NCBI GenBank assembly: GCA_027592785.1
Contig: JAQCLD010000045.1
Coordinates: 1-32,995, forward strand
Source of the DNA: Acidobacteriota bacterium
GTDB taxonomy: Bacteria > Acidobacteriota > Terriglobia > Bryobacterales > UBA6623
DNA length: 32,995 nt
Direction of reading: 5' to 3'
Shown here: in pieces, positions 24,572-32,576 of the stretch
How positions within the stretch are numbered: position 1 is the first letter of the stretch
Layout: every line of letters starts with the position of its first letter
Program-made: the position numbers and the translations under genes
Notes under the pieces: generated by a model
What the model saw: the letters and a program-made list of their open reading frames with translations, nothing else
The model's database searches: none
Told to the model about the DNA's origin: nothing

Positions 24572-26178
24572 GGCTTGCCGCGTCTCTCTTCCTTGCGCTG
24601 GCAATGTCCGCCAGCGCGACCGACTTCGTCAACGTCGCCACTCAAGCTGGGCTTACTCTGGTTTTCCCCAACGGCGGCGATGACTCCAAGCAATGGATTG
24701 TCGAAACTACTGGATCTGGGGCGGCCTGGATCGACTACGACAACGACGGATTGCTCGACGCCTTTCTCGTCTCCGGTCCTGGTGCTCCCAGCAGGCTCTA
24801 CCGCAATCAAGGAGCTAATAAGTTCGCCGACGTCACCGCGACAGCGCTGCCCAAACTGGAGGGCTGGGGCCAAGGCGTCTGCGCAGGCGACTACGACAAT
24901 GACGGCTTCACCGATGTCTTCGTCACTTACTGGGGACAGAGCCGCCTGTTGCGCAATGGCCAGGGCAAGACCTTCCGAGACATGACTCGCGCCGCGGGCC
25001 TTCAGCAGACGCGCACGCGCTACAACACTGGCTGCGCGTTTCTGGATTATGACCGCGACGGCGACCTCGACCTCTACGTCTCGAACTATCTGAAGTTCGA
25101 CTTCGAGACAACGCCCAAACCCGGCGACAATCCGTACTGCTACTACCGTAACGTGCCCACTGCGTGCGGCCCGCGCGGCTTGCCTTTTGATCGCAATATC
25201 CTCTACCGCAACGACGACGGCAAGTTCGTTGACGTCTCCGAAGCCTCGGGCATCGCCGGGCCGGACCGCCATTACGCTCTCGGCGTCGTCACCGGAGACT
25301 TCAACGCCGACGGCTACACCGATCTTTACGTTGCCTGTGACCGCACGCCCTCGATCCTCTACATCAATCAGAAAGACGGGACCTTCGAAGATGAGGCGTT
25401 GTTCCGCGGCGCAGCCTTGGACGCAGACGGCCAGGCGCTCTCCGGGATGGGCGTCGCTGCAGCCGACTACGACGGCGACGGATACATCGACATCTTCCGT
25501 ACCAATTTCTCGGACGAACGCTCAACGCTCTATCGCAATCGCGGCAAAGGAGACTTCGACGAAGCCACGGTCTCCGCCGGTATGGGGGCGAACACGCGTT
25601 ACGTTGGCTGGGGCGCGGGCTTCCTCGACTACGACAACGACGGATACGCTGACGTCTTGCTGGTCAACGGACACGTCTTCCCGGAAGTAGATAAGATGCC
25701 CGGCGATATCCGCTATCGCGAGCGAGCGATCCTCTATCACAACGATGGCTCGGGTAAGTTTGCTGATGTCTCTGAGTCGTCCGGCCCGGGCATTCTCGGA
25801 CTCCACGCTGCCCGCGGCGCCGCCTTCGCCGACGCTGATAACGACGGACGTGTCGACGTCCTCGTCAATAACCAAAACGAGACGCCGTCGCTTTTCACTC
25901 CGCGCACGGCGGAAGGCAACTGGATCACGATCCGACTCGAAGGAACGAACTCCAACCGCAGTGCCATCGGCGCTAAAGTCCGGCTTACGGCAGGCGGCAA
26001 GACCCAACTAGCTGAAGTCCGCGGCGGCGGAAGCTACCTGTCCCAGAACGCCCTTGCACTCCGCTACGGCCTCGCCGACGCAAAGTCCGCCTCTCTGGAA
26101 ATTACTTGGCCCAACGGCCAAACCCAACGGGTCGCCAACCTCACAGCCAACCAACTCCATAGAATCCGCGAGCCTTGA
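24568..26178 (+). CDS. CRTAC1-like exported protein, second copy (536 aa)
   Basis: Paralogue of the 16937-18625 protein with the same order: a signal peptide (RLAASLFLALAMSASA), FG-GAP Ca loops (WIDYDNDGLLDAF, AGDYDNDGFTDVFV, FLDYDRDGDLDLYV, TGDFNADGYTDLYV, AADYDGDGYIDIF, FLDYDNDGYADVLLVNGH), then ASPIC/UnbV at about 451-524 (IRLEGTNSNRSAIGAKV, VRGGGSYLSQNALALRYGLA, ITWPNGQTQRV). It keeps the paired Cys in NPYCYYRNVPTACGPRGLP. It is the last gene of the six-gene unit, with an ATGA overlap to the TPR gene. Two family members with the same layout opening and closing one operon suggests duplication with different partners or ligands. Confidence 0.88.
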   Translation: MRLAASLFLALAMSASATDFVNVATQAGLTLVFPNGGDDSKQWIVETTGSGAAWIDYDNDGLLDAFLVSGPGAPSRLYRNQGANKFADVTATALPKLEGWGQGVCAGDYDNDGFTDVFVTYWGQSRLLRNGQGKTFRDMTRAAGLQQTRTRYNTGCAFLDYDRDGDLDLYVSNYLKFDFETTPKPGDNPYCYYRNVPTACGPRGLPFDRNILYRNDDGKFVDVSEASGIAGPDRHYALGVVTGDFNADGYTDLYVACDRTPSILYINQKDGTFEDEALFRGAALDADGQALSGMGVAAADYDGDGYIDIFRTNFSDERSTLYRNRGKGDFDEATVSAGMGANTRYVGWGAGFLDYDNDGYADVLLVNGHVFPEVDKMPGDIRYRERAILYHNDGSGKFADVSESSGPGILGLHAARGAAFADADNDGRVDVLVNNQNETPSLFTPRTAEGNWITIRLEGTNSNRSAIGAKVRLTAGGKTQLAEVRGGGSYLSQNALALRYGLADAKSASLEITWPNGQTQRVANLTANQLHRIREP

Positions 26179-26245
26179 GCCGCAGTCGGCAAGAGCGCGG
26201 TGCAGCGCATGCTAGTCTCAATGTGGCGTCGAACGGAGGCCAAGA

Positions 26246-26623
26246 ATGATAGTTGTTCCCAGACCCCTTTCACTCGTGCTGACGGCGATCTTGACCGTCG
26301 CAGGTTTATTCGCCGTTTTGGCCGTTTCCCTGGCGCAAGAAAAGCCGGAAGTCCGCGAGATCGCAGTTACGGCAAAAAAGTATGAGTTCTCGCCCAGTGA
26401 GATTCGCGTTCGCCAGGGGGAGAGCGTCAAACTGTCGATCACCGCGCTGGATCGCAAACATGGATTCAAGATCGAGGCGCTCGAAATCGATCGCGAGTTG
26501 CCGAAGGGTGAAGTCGTCACGATCGAGTTCATTGCCGACAGCGCCGGTACTTTCCCCATCGCTTGTTCTAAGTTCTGCGGCTTTGGTCACAAGAGGATGA
26601 AGGGCCAACTCGTCGTCGAATAA
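26246..26623 (+). CDS. stand-alone CuA-type cupredoxin (125 aa)
   Basis: A small exported or membrane-anchored copper protein. The N-terminal hydrophobic segment (LSLVLTAILTVAGLFAVLAVSLA) is a signal or anchor, and a single cupredoxin domain follows (IAVTAKKYEFSPSEIRVRQGESV). The metal site reads His72 (DRKHGF), Cys107, Cys111, His115 and Met118 in CSKFCGFGHKRM. The spacing C-x3-C-x3-H-x2-M is that of the binuclear CuA centre of cytochrome oxidase subunit II and N2O reductase. The Glu found before the second Cys in subunit II is Phe here. It could be an electron carrier or a copper chaperone. GGAGG lies nine bases before ATG 26246. Confidence 0.85.
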   Translation: MIVVPRPLSLVLTAILTVAGLFAVLAVSLAQEKPEVREIAVTAKKYEFSPSEIRVRQGESVKLSITALDRKHGFKIEALEIDRELPKGEVVTIEFIADSAGTFPIACSKFCGFGHKRMKGQLVVE

Positions 26624-26707
26624 ACCTGCCTTCGCCCGGCGATATTCCTGTTTTCACTGCAGTTGATCGAGCCGCGTATACTGTGCTGAGGCTTAAGGAG
26701 CACAGTC

Positions 26708-27145
26708 ATGTCAGGTCAAAAACAAAACTTCTCTAACCACACGCGATGGTACCCGGCGTATCACTTCGTTGCTGCTCCCATCCTCGTCGTCAATGCGGGA
26801 TGGGCGATCTATCGGCTGTTCGGCGGCGTCTCTTTTGAGGCGATTCTGAATCTGCTGGTGGCGATTGCTCTAGTCATCGTGTTTTTTGTGGCCAGGGTGT
26901 TTGCCTTAAAAGCCCAAGACCGCGTTATTCGGCTTGAGATGCGGCTGCGGATGCGCGACTTATTGCCTGCCGACTTGCAGGGGCGCATCAATACGTTCAC
27001 ACCAGCCCAGATGGTCGGACTACGGTTCGCCGGAGATGGCGAACTGCCCGCGCTGGCTCGCAAAGTGCTAGACGAAAATATCACGACGCCTACGCCAATC
27101 AAGAAGCTGATCACAGACTGGCAAGGCGATTACGATCGCGTATGA
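26708..27145 (+). CDS. DUF6526-like membrane protein (145 aa)
   Basis: Two transmembrane helices (FVAAPILVVNAGWAIYRLF and ILNLLVAIALVIVFFVARVFAL) are followed by a cytoplasmic helical tail. The pattern NHTRWYPAYHF, ALKAQDRVIRLEMRLRMRDLLP and MVGLRFAGDGELPALARKVLDE matches the family named DUF6526 as I remember it; no function is known. It has an excellent ribosome site (TAAGGAG) and a TATACT box about 26 bases upstream of the start codon. Confidence 0.75.
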   Translation: MSGQKQNFSNHTRWYPAYHFVAAPILVVNAGWAIYRLFGGVSFEAILNLLVAIALVIVFFVARVFALKAQDRVIRLEMRLRMRDLLPADLQGRINTFTPAQMVGLRFAGDGELPALARKVLDENITTPTPIKKLITDWQGDYDRV

Positions 27146-27174
27146 TGGGCCGCGCTGCGTATAGGGAGTTATTG

Positions 27175-28239
27175 ATGAATAAGTTGGCGTATTTGTTGGT
27201 TTCCTCTGTGGCCCTATTGGTTTTCGCTTGCGGTGGAGCGCCCGAGCCTCCACCAGAAGCGTCGGCGCCCGTCATCGTACCCCCAGGTGCGCAACTGGAA
27301 TTGCTGTTCACTCGCTCTCTGCCCTTGGTCGGCGGTCTCACCGAAGGGGCCGCTGCCGCGCCGGACGGGCGAATCTATTTCTCGGATATCTCATTCGGAG
27401 AGGTGCTGGGCAAGATCATGCGCTACGACCCGGCCACGGGTGAGACGGACGTCTTCGCGGAGGATAGCGGCAAGTCCAACGGCCTCATCTTTGACGCGGA
27501 AGGGTTTTTGGTGGCGGCCGAAGGGGCGGAGAACGGCGGACGGCAGATCTCGCGCTATGACGTCGAGACTGGCGAGAAGACGACCGTTGCCGACAACTAC
27601 GAGGGCAAGCGCTTTAACTCGCCAAACGACTTGACCATCGACGCTCAAGGCCGCATCTATTTCAGCGATCCTCGCTATCTCGGGTCGGAGGGTCGCGAAC
27701 TTGAATACATGGCGGTCTATCGAATCGACACGGACGGCAGCGTAGTTGAAGTGACGCATGAGGCGGAGAAGCCCAACGGCGTCGCGCTTAGCCCGGATGG
27801 CAGTACGCTCTACGTGGCTGACCATAACAACGGCGGCGAGAACATCTCCGACCCCGAAGCGCCTGCGGCCGTACAGGGAGCGATGAGGGTCTACGCGTTT
27901 CCGCTCGGCGACGATGGGCTGGTGAATGGGCCGCGCCGAACGTTGGTTGAATTCGGAAGTGAAGTTGGTTGCGACGGCATGACCGTCGACGAACACGGCA
28001 ATATCTATCTCTCCTCACGCAGTCTGAAGCGCCCGGGCGTTTTGATCATCAACCCAGAGGGACAGGAAGTCGGTTTCATCGCTACAGGACCCGAGAATCA
28101 GCTGGATCCAGCTGCGGCACAGGGCATCCCCAGCAACGTGGAGTTCAGCGTGGGCGATGACTCGAACATGCTGTACGTTACGGTCGACACGAGCTTGTAT
28201 CGGATACCGTTGGGCGTGGAAGGCTATCGCCCTTACTAG
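27175..28239 (+). CDS. SMP-30/gluconolactonase-like lipoprotein (354 aa)
   Basis: A six-bladed propeller of the SMP-30/LRE family, which includes Ca- or Zn-dependent lactonases. The start at 27175 is chosen over 27142 because AGGGAG precedes it and the protein then opens with a lipoprotein signal (YLLVSSVALLVFAC, Cys19 lipidated) and a Pro-rich linker. The metal ligands expected for the family are present: Glu57 (LTEGAA), Asn151 (FNSPNDL) and Asp216 (STLYVAD), with Asn201 in EKPNGVALSPDG. It should sit on the periplasmic face of a membrane. The substrate (a sugar lactone or another ester) is unknown. It begins just after the DUF6526 gene and may share its promoter. Confidence 0.85.
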   Translation: MNKLAYLLVSSVALLVFACGGAPEPPPEASAPVIVPPGAQLELLFTRSLPLVGGLTEGAAAAPDGRIYFSDISFGEVLGKIMRYDPATGETDVFAEDSGKSNGLIFDAEGFLVAAEGAENGGRQISRYDVETGEKTTVADNYEGKRFNSPNDLTIDAQGRIYFSDPRYLGSEGRELEYMAVYRIDTDGSVVEVTHEAEKPNGVALSPDGSTLYVADHNNGGENISDPEAPAAVQGAMRVYAFPLGDDGLVNGPRRTLVEFGSEVGCDGMTVDEHGNIYLSSRSLKRPGVLIINPEGQEVGFIATGPENQLDPAAAQGIPSNVEFSVGDDSNMLYVTVDTSLYRIPLGVEGYRPY

Positions 28240-28255
28240 GCTTTGGACTTGGACG

Positions 28256-28456
28256 ATGAAAGATCCTGCCAATTGTGACGAAGCCGGCAACAAGGAAACT
28301 TGTGCGTCTTGCGGTGCTGAGTTCGGTTGCGAGCCGACGGGAAACTGTTGGTGCTTCAGCGAGACCGTCCCGAAGGAAACTCTGGAGGCCATCAAGGATC
28401 GCTACGAACGCTGCTTGTGTCCGGCTTGTCTTCGGAAGGCCGTGACGGCGGTTTGA
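28256..28456 (+). CDS. cysteine-rich CWC-family protein (66 aa)
   Basis: A very short cytoplasmic protein with nine Cys. The signature is ASCGAEFGCEPTGNCWCFSETVP, then YERCLCPACL, which defines the cysteine-rich CWC family. The Cys pairs probably bind zinc or another metal; no function is established. The frame is open further upstream, but ATG 28256 gives the length usual for the family and does not run into the SMP-30 gene. Confidence 0.8.
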   Translation: MKDPANCDEAGNKETCASCGAEFGCEPTGNCWCFSETVPKETLEAIKDRYERCLCPACLRKAVTAV

Positions 28457-28484
28457 TATAGTGCGCCGAGGACGGAGTACCGCG

Positions 28485-29300
28485 ATGCGAATAGCCATTG
28501 GTCGGGTGTTGGTTCTCGCTTTGCTGGTTGTGCCGGCGCTGTTTGGCGCGAAGTTGTCGGTGACGGTTTTCGACGAGAAGACAGGCGAGCCGGTGAAAGG
28601 ACTGACGGCGGCGGACTTTGCGGTGACGGACGGTGATTTGACGCTAACGGTGGAGAGCGCCGAGCCGGCGAAAGACCTACTAGACGTGATGCTGCTGGTC
28701 GATTCGAGTTTTATCTCGGATGCGATCCGGCCGCTGGTGCACCCGATGATTCAGGGCATGCCCGAAGGAGCGCAGATGGCGCTGGTCGCTTTCGATCAAG
28801 CGGCAACGTTGATGCAGGACTTCACCAACAGCAAGAGCCAGCTAACGTCGGCCAATCAGAAGGTTCGACAAGGCAATAATCCGCGGGTGATGGATGCACT
28901 TTACGCGGTACTCGACGACGGCTTTTCGAACTCGCCCGGAAGGCGCGTTGCGATGATGCTGTCGTCGGGTGTCGAAGGCAACAGCCGAATTCGGCTGCCG
29001 GAGATTGTGGCGATGGCCCAGCAACGCAATGTTGCGGTGTTTATTGCCTACGCAGACGGCCTCGACGCGGGACTGTTTGAGAAGCTGGCCGAGCAGACCG
29101 GCGGGGCCTGGTTTCACTTGAAGAAGTTGAAGTTGAATCCGCTGGCATCGGCGCAGCTGATCCATCGGACCTTGGCCGACGGGACCTACCTGTTGGATGT
29201 GAATGGCGTGGACCGTTTCGGCGACCGGCTAAAGGTCGAGATACCGCGCCTGGCGAAGTCGAAGATGAAGGTCGTCGCGACGGCTCGTGTCATCGAGTAG
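28485..29300 (+). CDS. exported VWFA-domain protein of the acidobacterial type (271 aa)
   Basis: A signal peptide (IAIGRVLVLALLVVPALFGA) is followed by a short Ig-like lead typical of the acidobacterial VWFA group (LSVTVFDEKTGEPVKGLTAADFAVTDG), then a von Willebrand A domain from about 65. The MIDAS site is incomplete: it reads D73-S-S75-F-I where DxSxS is expected, so metal-dependent ligand binding may be weakened or changed. The rest of the fold is clear (MALVAFDQAATLMQDF, VMDALYAVLDDGF, VAMMLSSGVEG, VAVFIAYADGLDAGLFEKLAEQTGG). ATG 28485 follows CGGAG. Confidence 0.82.
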   Translation: MRIAIGRVLVLALLVVPALFGAKLSVTVFDEKTGEPVKGLTAADFAVTDGDLTLTVESAEPAKDLLDVMLLVDSSFISDAIRPLVHPMIQGMPEGAQMALVAFDQAATLMQDFTNSKSQLTSANQKVRQGNNPRVMDALYAVLDDGFSNSPGRRVAMMLSSGVEGNSRIRLPEIVAMAQQRNVAVFIAYADGLDAGLFEKLAEQTGGAWFHLKKLKLNPLASAQLIHRTLADGTYLLDVNGVDRFGDRLKVEIPRLAKSKMKVVATARVIE

Positions 29301-29317
29301 AGGGCGTCCAACCCGCC

Positions 29318-29323
29318 TATAAT
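29318..29323 (+). promoter_or_regulatory. -10 box upstream of lysS
   Basis: TATAAT is a perfect -10 hexamer. It overlaps the ATG at 29322, so that ATG would lie outside the transcript, which supports the TTG start at 29364. The -35 region 17 bases upstream (GAGTAG) does not match well. Confidence 0.45.
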
Positions 29324-29363
29324 GGGAGGTTTCGCCCCCGCGCGGAGGGCCGGAGCCGCACTT

Positions 29364-30932
29364 TTGTCCCTAGAAGATCGTTTATTTCAACAGCGCTACG
29401 ACAAGATTAACGAGATCGAGAATCTCGGTTTTGAAGCGTACCCGCGCAAGTATTCCTACACACACACGCCAACGCAAGTTCGCGAAGCTTTCGAAAAAAA
29501 GGAAGCTGAAGAGTTGGACACTGAGAAGCCGCGAGTGCGCGTTTGCGGTCGGCTGATGACCAAACGACGCCAGGGCAAGGCGGGGTTCTGCCACATACAG
29601 AAAGACGGCGAGCAGACGCAGCTCTATGTCCGGCATGATGCGGTGGGCGAGCGGGATTTCGATCTCTATAAAGTGCTCGATGCCGGCGATTTCATTGGCT
29701 GCGAAGGGTACGTGTTCCGCACCAAGACCGGCGAGCTGACGGTGCATGCGGAGAATTTGGAATTCTTGGCGAAGGCGATTTCGCCATTGCCGGAGAAGTA
29801 CCACGGGCTGCAAGACATCGAGACGCGCTACCGGCAGCGCTATGTCGATCTGTTTGCGAACGAAGATGCGCGCGACGTTTTCGTCAAACGCAATCGGATG
29901 ATCAAGGCGCTAAGAGGCGCCCTGGATTCGCGAGGCTACATCGAGGTGGAAACGCCGATGATGCAGCAGATTCATGGCGGCGCGTTAGCGCGTCCGTTCT
30001 CGACTCACCACAATGCGCTCGACATGGATCTGTTTCTGCGGATCGCGCCGGAGCTTTATTTGAAGCGGCTCGTGGTCGGCGGGCTCGACAAGGTTTACGA
30101 GATCAACCGGAATTTCCGAAACGAAGGGTTGTCGATGCGACACAACCCGGAGTTCACCATGCTGGAGTTCTACCAGGCATACAGCGACTATCGCGACCTG
30201 ATGGACTTTAGCGAAGAGTTGCTGCGGACGGCGGCCGAAGCGGTGCTGGACGGCGCTACGAAGGCGCGCTTCCGGGAGCAGGACGTGGATTTTGCGAAGC
30301 TGGCGCGGTTCACGTTGCGCGAGGCGATCTGCGAGTTATGGCCTCATCCGGGCGATAAACCGACGCTGGAAGACTTGAAGGACCTCGAGCGGGTGAAGCA
30401 ATTCGTGGCGGTGCATAACCAGAACGCGGATAAGAAGATCAATTTGCGGGACGGCGTGACGCTGGGCACGGCATTGCAACTGCTGTTCGAAGAGACCTGC
30501 GAGACGCGGTTGGTGCAGCCGACGCTGATCTACGAGTATCCGGTTGAAGCGTCGCCGCTGTCGAAGCAGAAGCCGGACGACCCGGATTGGGTCGAACGGT
30601 TTGAGATTTACGCCGCGGGTATGGAGTTGGCGAATGCTTACTCGGAACTCAACGACCCGCAGGAGCAGCGCAAACGGTTTGAGTTGCAAGTGGCCATGCA
30701 GGCGCATGACGCCGAGGCGCACCAGATGGACGAAGACTATCTGCGGGCGCTGAGCTACGGCATGCCGCCCACGGCGGGAGAGGGCTTCGGCATTGACCGG
30801 CTCACAATGATCCTGACCGATTCGCCGACGATTCGCGATGTGATTCTGTTTCCGCTGCTGCGGCCAGAGGGCGAGATTGGCATGGCGGAACGGTTGCGCG
30901 CGGCGGAAACGTCGACGGGCGGCGAAACGTAG
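29364..30932 (+). CDS. lysS: lysyl-tRNA synthetase, class II
   Basis: Charges tRNA-Lys with lysine using ATP. Residues are counted from the TTG at 29364 (about 522 aa): an N-terminal OB-fold (VRVCGRLMTKRRQGKAGFCHIQ) followed by the class II catalytic core with motif 1 near IEVETPMMQQIHGGALARPF, motif 2 RNFRNEGLSMRHNPEFTMLEFYQAY and motif 3 GEGFGIDRLTMILTDSPTIRDVILFPLLRPE. All key segments are intact. The TTG is preferred because family members begin close to SLEDRLFQQRYDKINE and because the upstream ATG at 29322 overlaps a -10 box. A housekeeping gene, and the most conserved protein in the window, so it is the best choice for placing the organism taxonomically. Confidence 0.95.
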   Translation: MSLEDRLFQQRYDKINEIENLGFEAYPRKYSYTHTPTQVREAFEKKEAEELDTEKPRVRVCGRLMTKRRQGKAGFCHIQKDGEQTQLYVRHDAVGERDFDLYKVLDAGDFIGCEGYVFRTKTGELTVHAENLEFLAKAISPLPEKYHGLQDIETRYRQRYVDLFANEDARDVFVKRNRMIKALRGALDSRGYIEVETPMMQQIHGGALARPFSTHHNALDMDLFLRIAPELYLKRLVVGGLDKVYEINRNFRNEGLSMRHNPEFTMLEFYQAYSDYRDLMDFSEELLRTAAEAVLDGATKARFREQDVDFAKLARFTLREAICELWPHPGDKPTLEDLKDLERVKQFVAVHNQNADKKINLRDGVTLGTALQLLFEETCETRLVQPTLIYEYPVEASPLSKQKPDDPDWVERFEIYAAGMELANAYSELNDPQEQRKRFELQVAMQAHDAEAHQMDEDYLRALSYGMPPTAGEGFGIDRLTMILTDSPTIRDVILFPLLRPEGEIGMAERLRAAETSTGGET

Positions 30933-30940
30933 TTCCCGTC

Positions 30941-32173
30941 ATGGCCTTTGAGCTCTACGTCGCTCTGCGGTACTTGCGCGCCAAACGCAAGCAGAAGCTG
31001 ATCTCGTTCGTCACTCTCATTTCTGTTGTTGGGGTGACGGTCGGCGTTGCGGCGTTGGTGATTGCGATGGCGATCAACAACGGCGTGCAAGGGTCGATTC
31101 GCGATCACCTGCTGAGCGCGAACGCACACATCAATCTGCTGGCCAAAGAGGCGATCCAGGGCATCCCGGATTGGCAACCGGTCGCCGAGGTTGTGCGCCA
31201 GACCGAGGGCGTGCTTGCGGTGGCGCCGGCGTTGTACGGCGAGGTCATGGTCACGACCCCGTTGCGGGCGCGCGGGGCTTTCATCAAAGGCATCGATATC
31301 GACAAAGAGATGGAGGTTGCCGACCTGCTGAGTTCCATCACGGAAGGTTCGTTGGAAGACCTACGGACTGGCGCCGCCGATGCGCCGGGGATCATCCTCG
31401 GGCGACGGCTGGCCGACCAGATCGGGGCTCGGCTGCAGACGCGCATTACGGTATTGAACCCGCAAGGGGAGATGACGATTTTCGGGCGGGTGGGCGTGAC
31501 CAAGGCTTTTCGGGTAGTAGCGATCTTCGACTCGGGGTTTTACGAGTTCGACAACGCCTGGGCGTTCACGACGTTGAAGGCGGCGCAACAGACGTTGTCG
31601 TTGGGCGATGTCATCAACGCGATTGAGGTGAAGACGGACGACTTAGACCAGGCTGAGGCCATCGCGCGGCGCATCGAGCAGCGGGCCGGAGCGTCGTACG
31701 CGGCCACCACCTGGATGGAGCGCAACCGCAGCGTCTTCAACGCGCTGGAAATGGAGAAGCTGGTGACGGCGATTGCCATCAGTTTGATCATGTTGGTGGC
31801 CGCGCTGAACATTCTGATTTCGCTGGTGATGATGGTGATGGAGAAGAGCAGGGACATCGCCATTTTGAAGTCGATGGGATCGTCGCGGAAGCAGATTCGG
31901 CGCATCTTCATGTGGCAGGGGATGATCATCGGGACGCTGGGAACGGCCGCGGGATTGGTGCTAGGCCACGTGGCGAGTTGGGTCTGTAACTACTATCAAT
32001 TGATCACGTTAGACGCAGAAGTTTATGGATTGGAGTATGTGCCGTTCGCGCCCACCGTGCAGGACGGCATCGAGGTCGCCCTGGCGGCTCTAGTGATCTG
32101 CTACCTGATTACGATCTACCCCTCGGGGTCTGCGGCGAAGGTGGCTCCGGTGGAGACGTTGCGCTACGAATAG
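30941..32173 (+). CDS. LolC/LolE-type ABC transporter permease (410 aa)
   Basis: Inner-membrane permease of the lipoprotein-releasing type (FtsX/MacB superfamily). It has one N-terminal helix (LISFVTLISVVGVTVGVAALVIAMAI) after the typical LRYLRAKRKQK, a large periplasmic domain, and three C-terminal helices (IAISLIMLVAALNILISLVMMVME, GMIIGTLGTAAGLVLGHVASW, VALAALVICYLITIYP). KSRDIAILKSMGSSRKQIRRIF is the coupling-helix region that contacts the ATPase. LolC/E transfers mature lipoproteins to LolA. No LolD ATPase gene is visible in the window. It starts eight bases after lysS, so the two are likely co-transcribed. Confidence 0.9.
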   Translation: MAFELYVALRYLRAKRKQKLISFVTLISVVGVTVGVAALVIAMAINNGVQGSIRDHLLSANAHINLLAKEAIQGIPDWQPVAEVVRQTEGVLAVAPALYGEVMVTTPLRARGAFIKGIDIDKEMEVADLLSSITEGSLEDLRTGAADAPGIILGRRLADQIGARLQTRITVLNPQGEMTIFGRVGVTKAFRVVAIFDSGFYEFDNAWAFTTLKAAQQTLSLGDVINAIEVKTDDLDQAEAIARRIEQRAGASYAATTWMERNRSVFNALEMEKLVTAIAISLIMLVAALNILISLVMMVMEKSRDIAILKSMGSSRKQIRRIFMWQGMIIGTLGTAAGLVLGHVASWVCNYYQLITLDAEVYGLEYVPFAPTVQDGIEVALAALVICYLITIYPSGSAAKVAPVETLRYE

Positions 32174-32211
32174 GCATCGAAACAGCCGATGGATCGGGTG
32201 GGGAAACCGCC

Positions 32212-32496
32212 ATGCCGATGAAAGATCCGCCGCATCCCGGCTTCAGCATCAAGTCGAATATTCTTGACCCTTTGAACTTGAGTGTGGCTGCTGCCGCCGG
32301 GGTGCTCGACGTCTCGCGCCACAGGCTGTCGCGATTGGTCAAGGGCCAGGCCCGCATCAAACCCGATATGGCGATTCGGTTGGAGAAGGCGGGCTGGTCG
32401 AATGCGCGTTTCTGGCTGGAGCGCCAGGTCGGCTACGATCTGGCACAGGTGCGTAAGCGCGAGCACGAGATCAAGGTGGAGCGCTATCGGGTGTAG
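32212..32496 (+). CDS. HigA-like antitoxin / XRE-type regulator, no toxin neighbour
   Basis: A 94-aa helix-turn-helix protein with the HigA-addiction pattern: HPGFSIKSNILDPLNLSVAAAAGVLDVSRHRLSRLVKG, then MAIRLEKAGWSNARFWLERQVGYDL, as in the family segment FWLxLQxxYDL. HigA normally neutralises the mRNA interferase HigB and represses the pair. No higB-like ORF lies in the 38 bases upstream or the region downstream, so this is an orphan antitoxin or a recruited regulator. Confidence 0.8.
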   Translation: MPMKDPPHPGFSIKSNILDPLNLSVAAAAGVLDVSRHRLSRLVKGQARIKPDMAIRLEKAGWSNARFWLERQVGYDLAQVRKREHEIKVERYRV

Positions 32497-32516
32497 TTGG
32501 ACGGTTGTTTCTTGAT

Positions 32517-32532
32517 GCGCCCTGCCGGGCGC
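32517..32532. terminator. small GC hairpin after the HigA-like gene
   Basis: GCGCCC-TGCC-GGGCGC is a perfect 6-bp stem 20 bases after the HigA stop. No T-run follows on either strand, so its role as a terminator is uncertain. Confidence 0.35.
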
Positions 32533-32576
32533 GGGGTTGCAAGGAAGGGACAAGTAGCGAGTCGGCGGGTTCCATA

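Noticed and set aside
27142..27174. ATG at 27142 as start of the SMP-30-like protein
   Set aside because: It overlaps the DUF6526 stop and would put 11 residues before the lipoprotein signal; 27175 has a proper ribosome site.
29322..29363. ATG at 29322 as start of lysS
   Set aside because: This ATG overlaps a perfect TATAAT -10 box, and the extra residues are not typical of the family; the TTG at 29364 fits better, although this is not proven.
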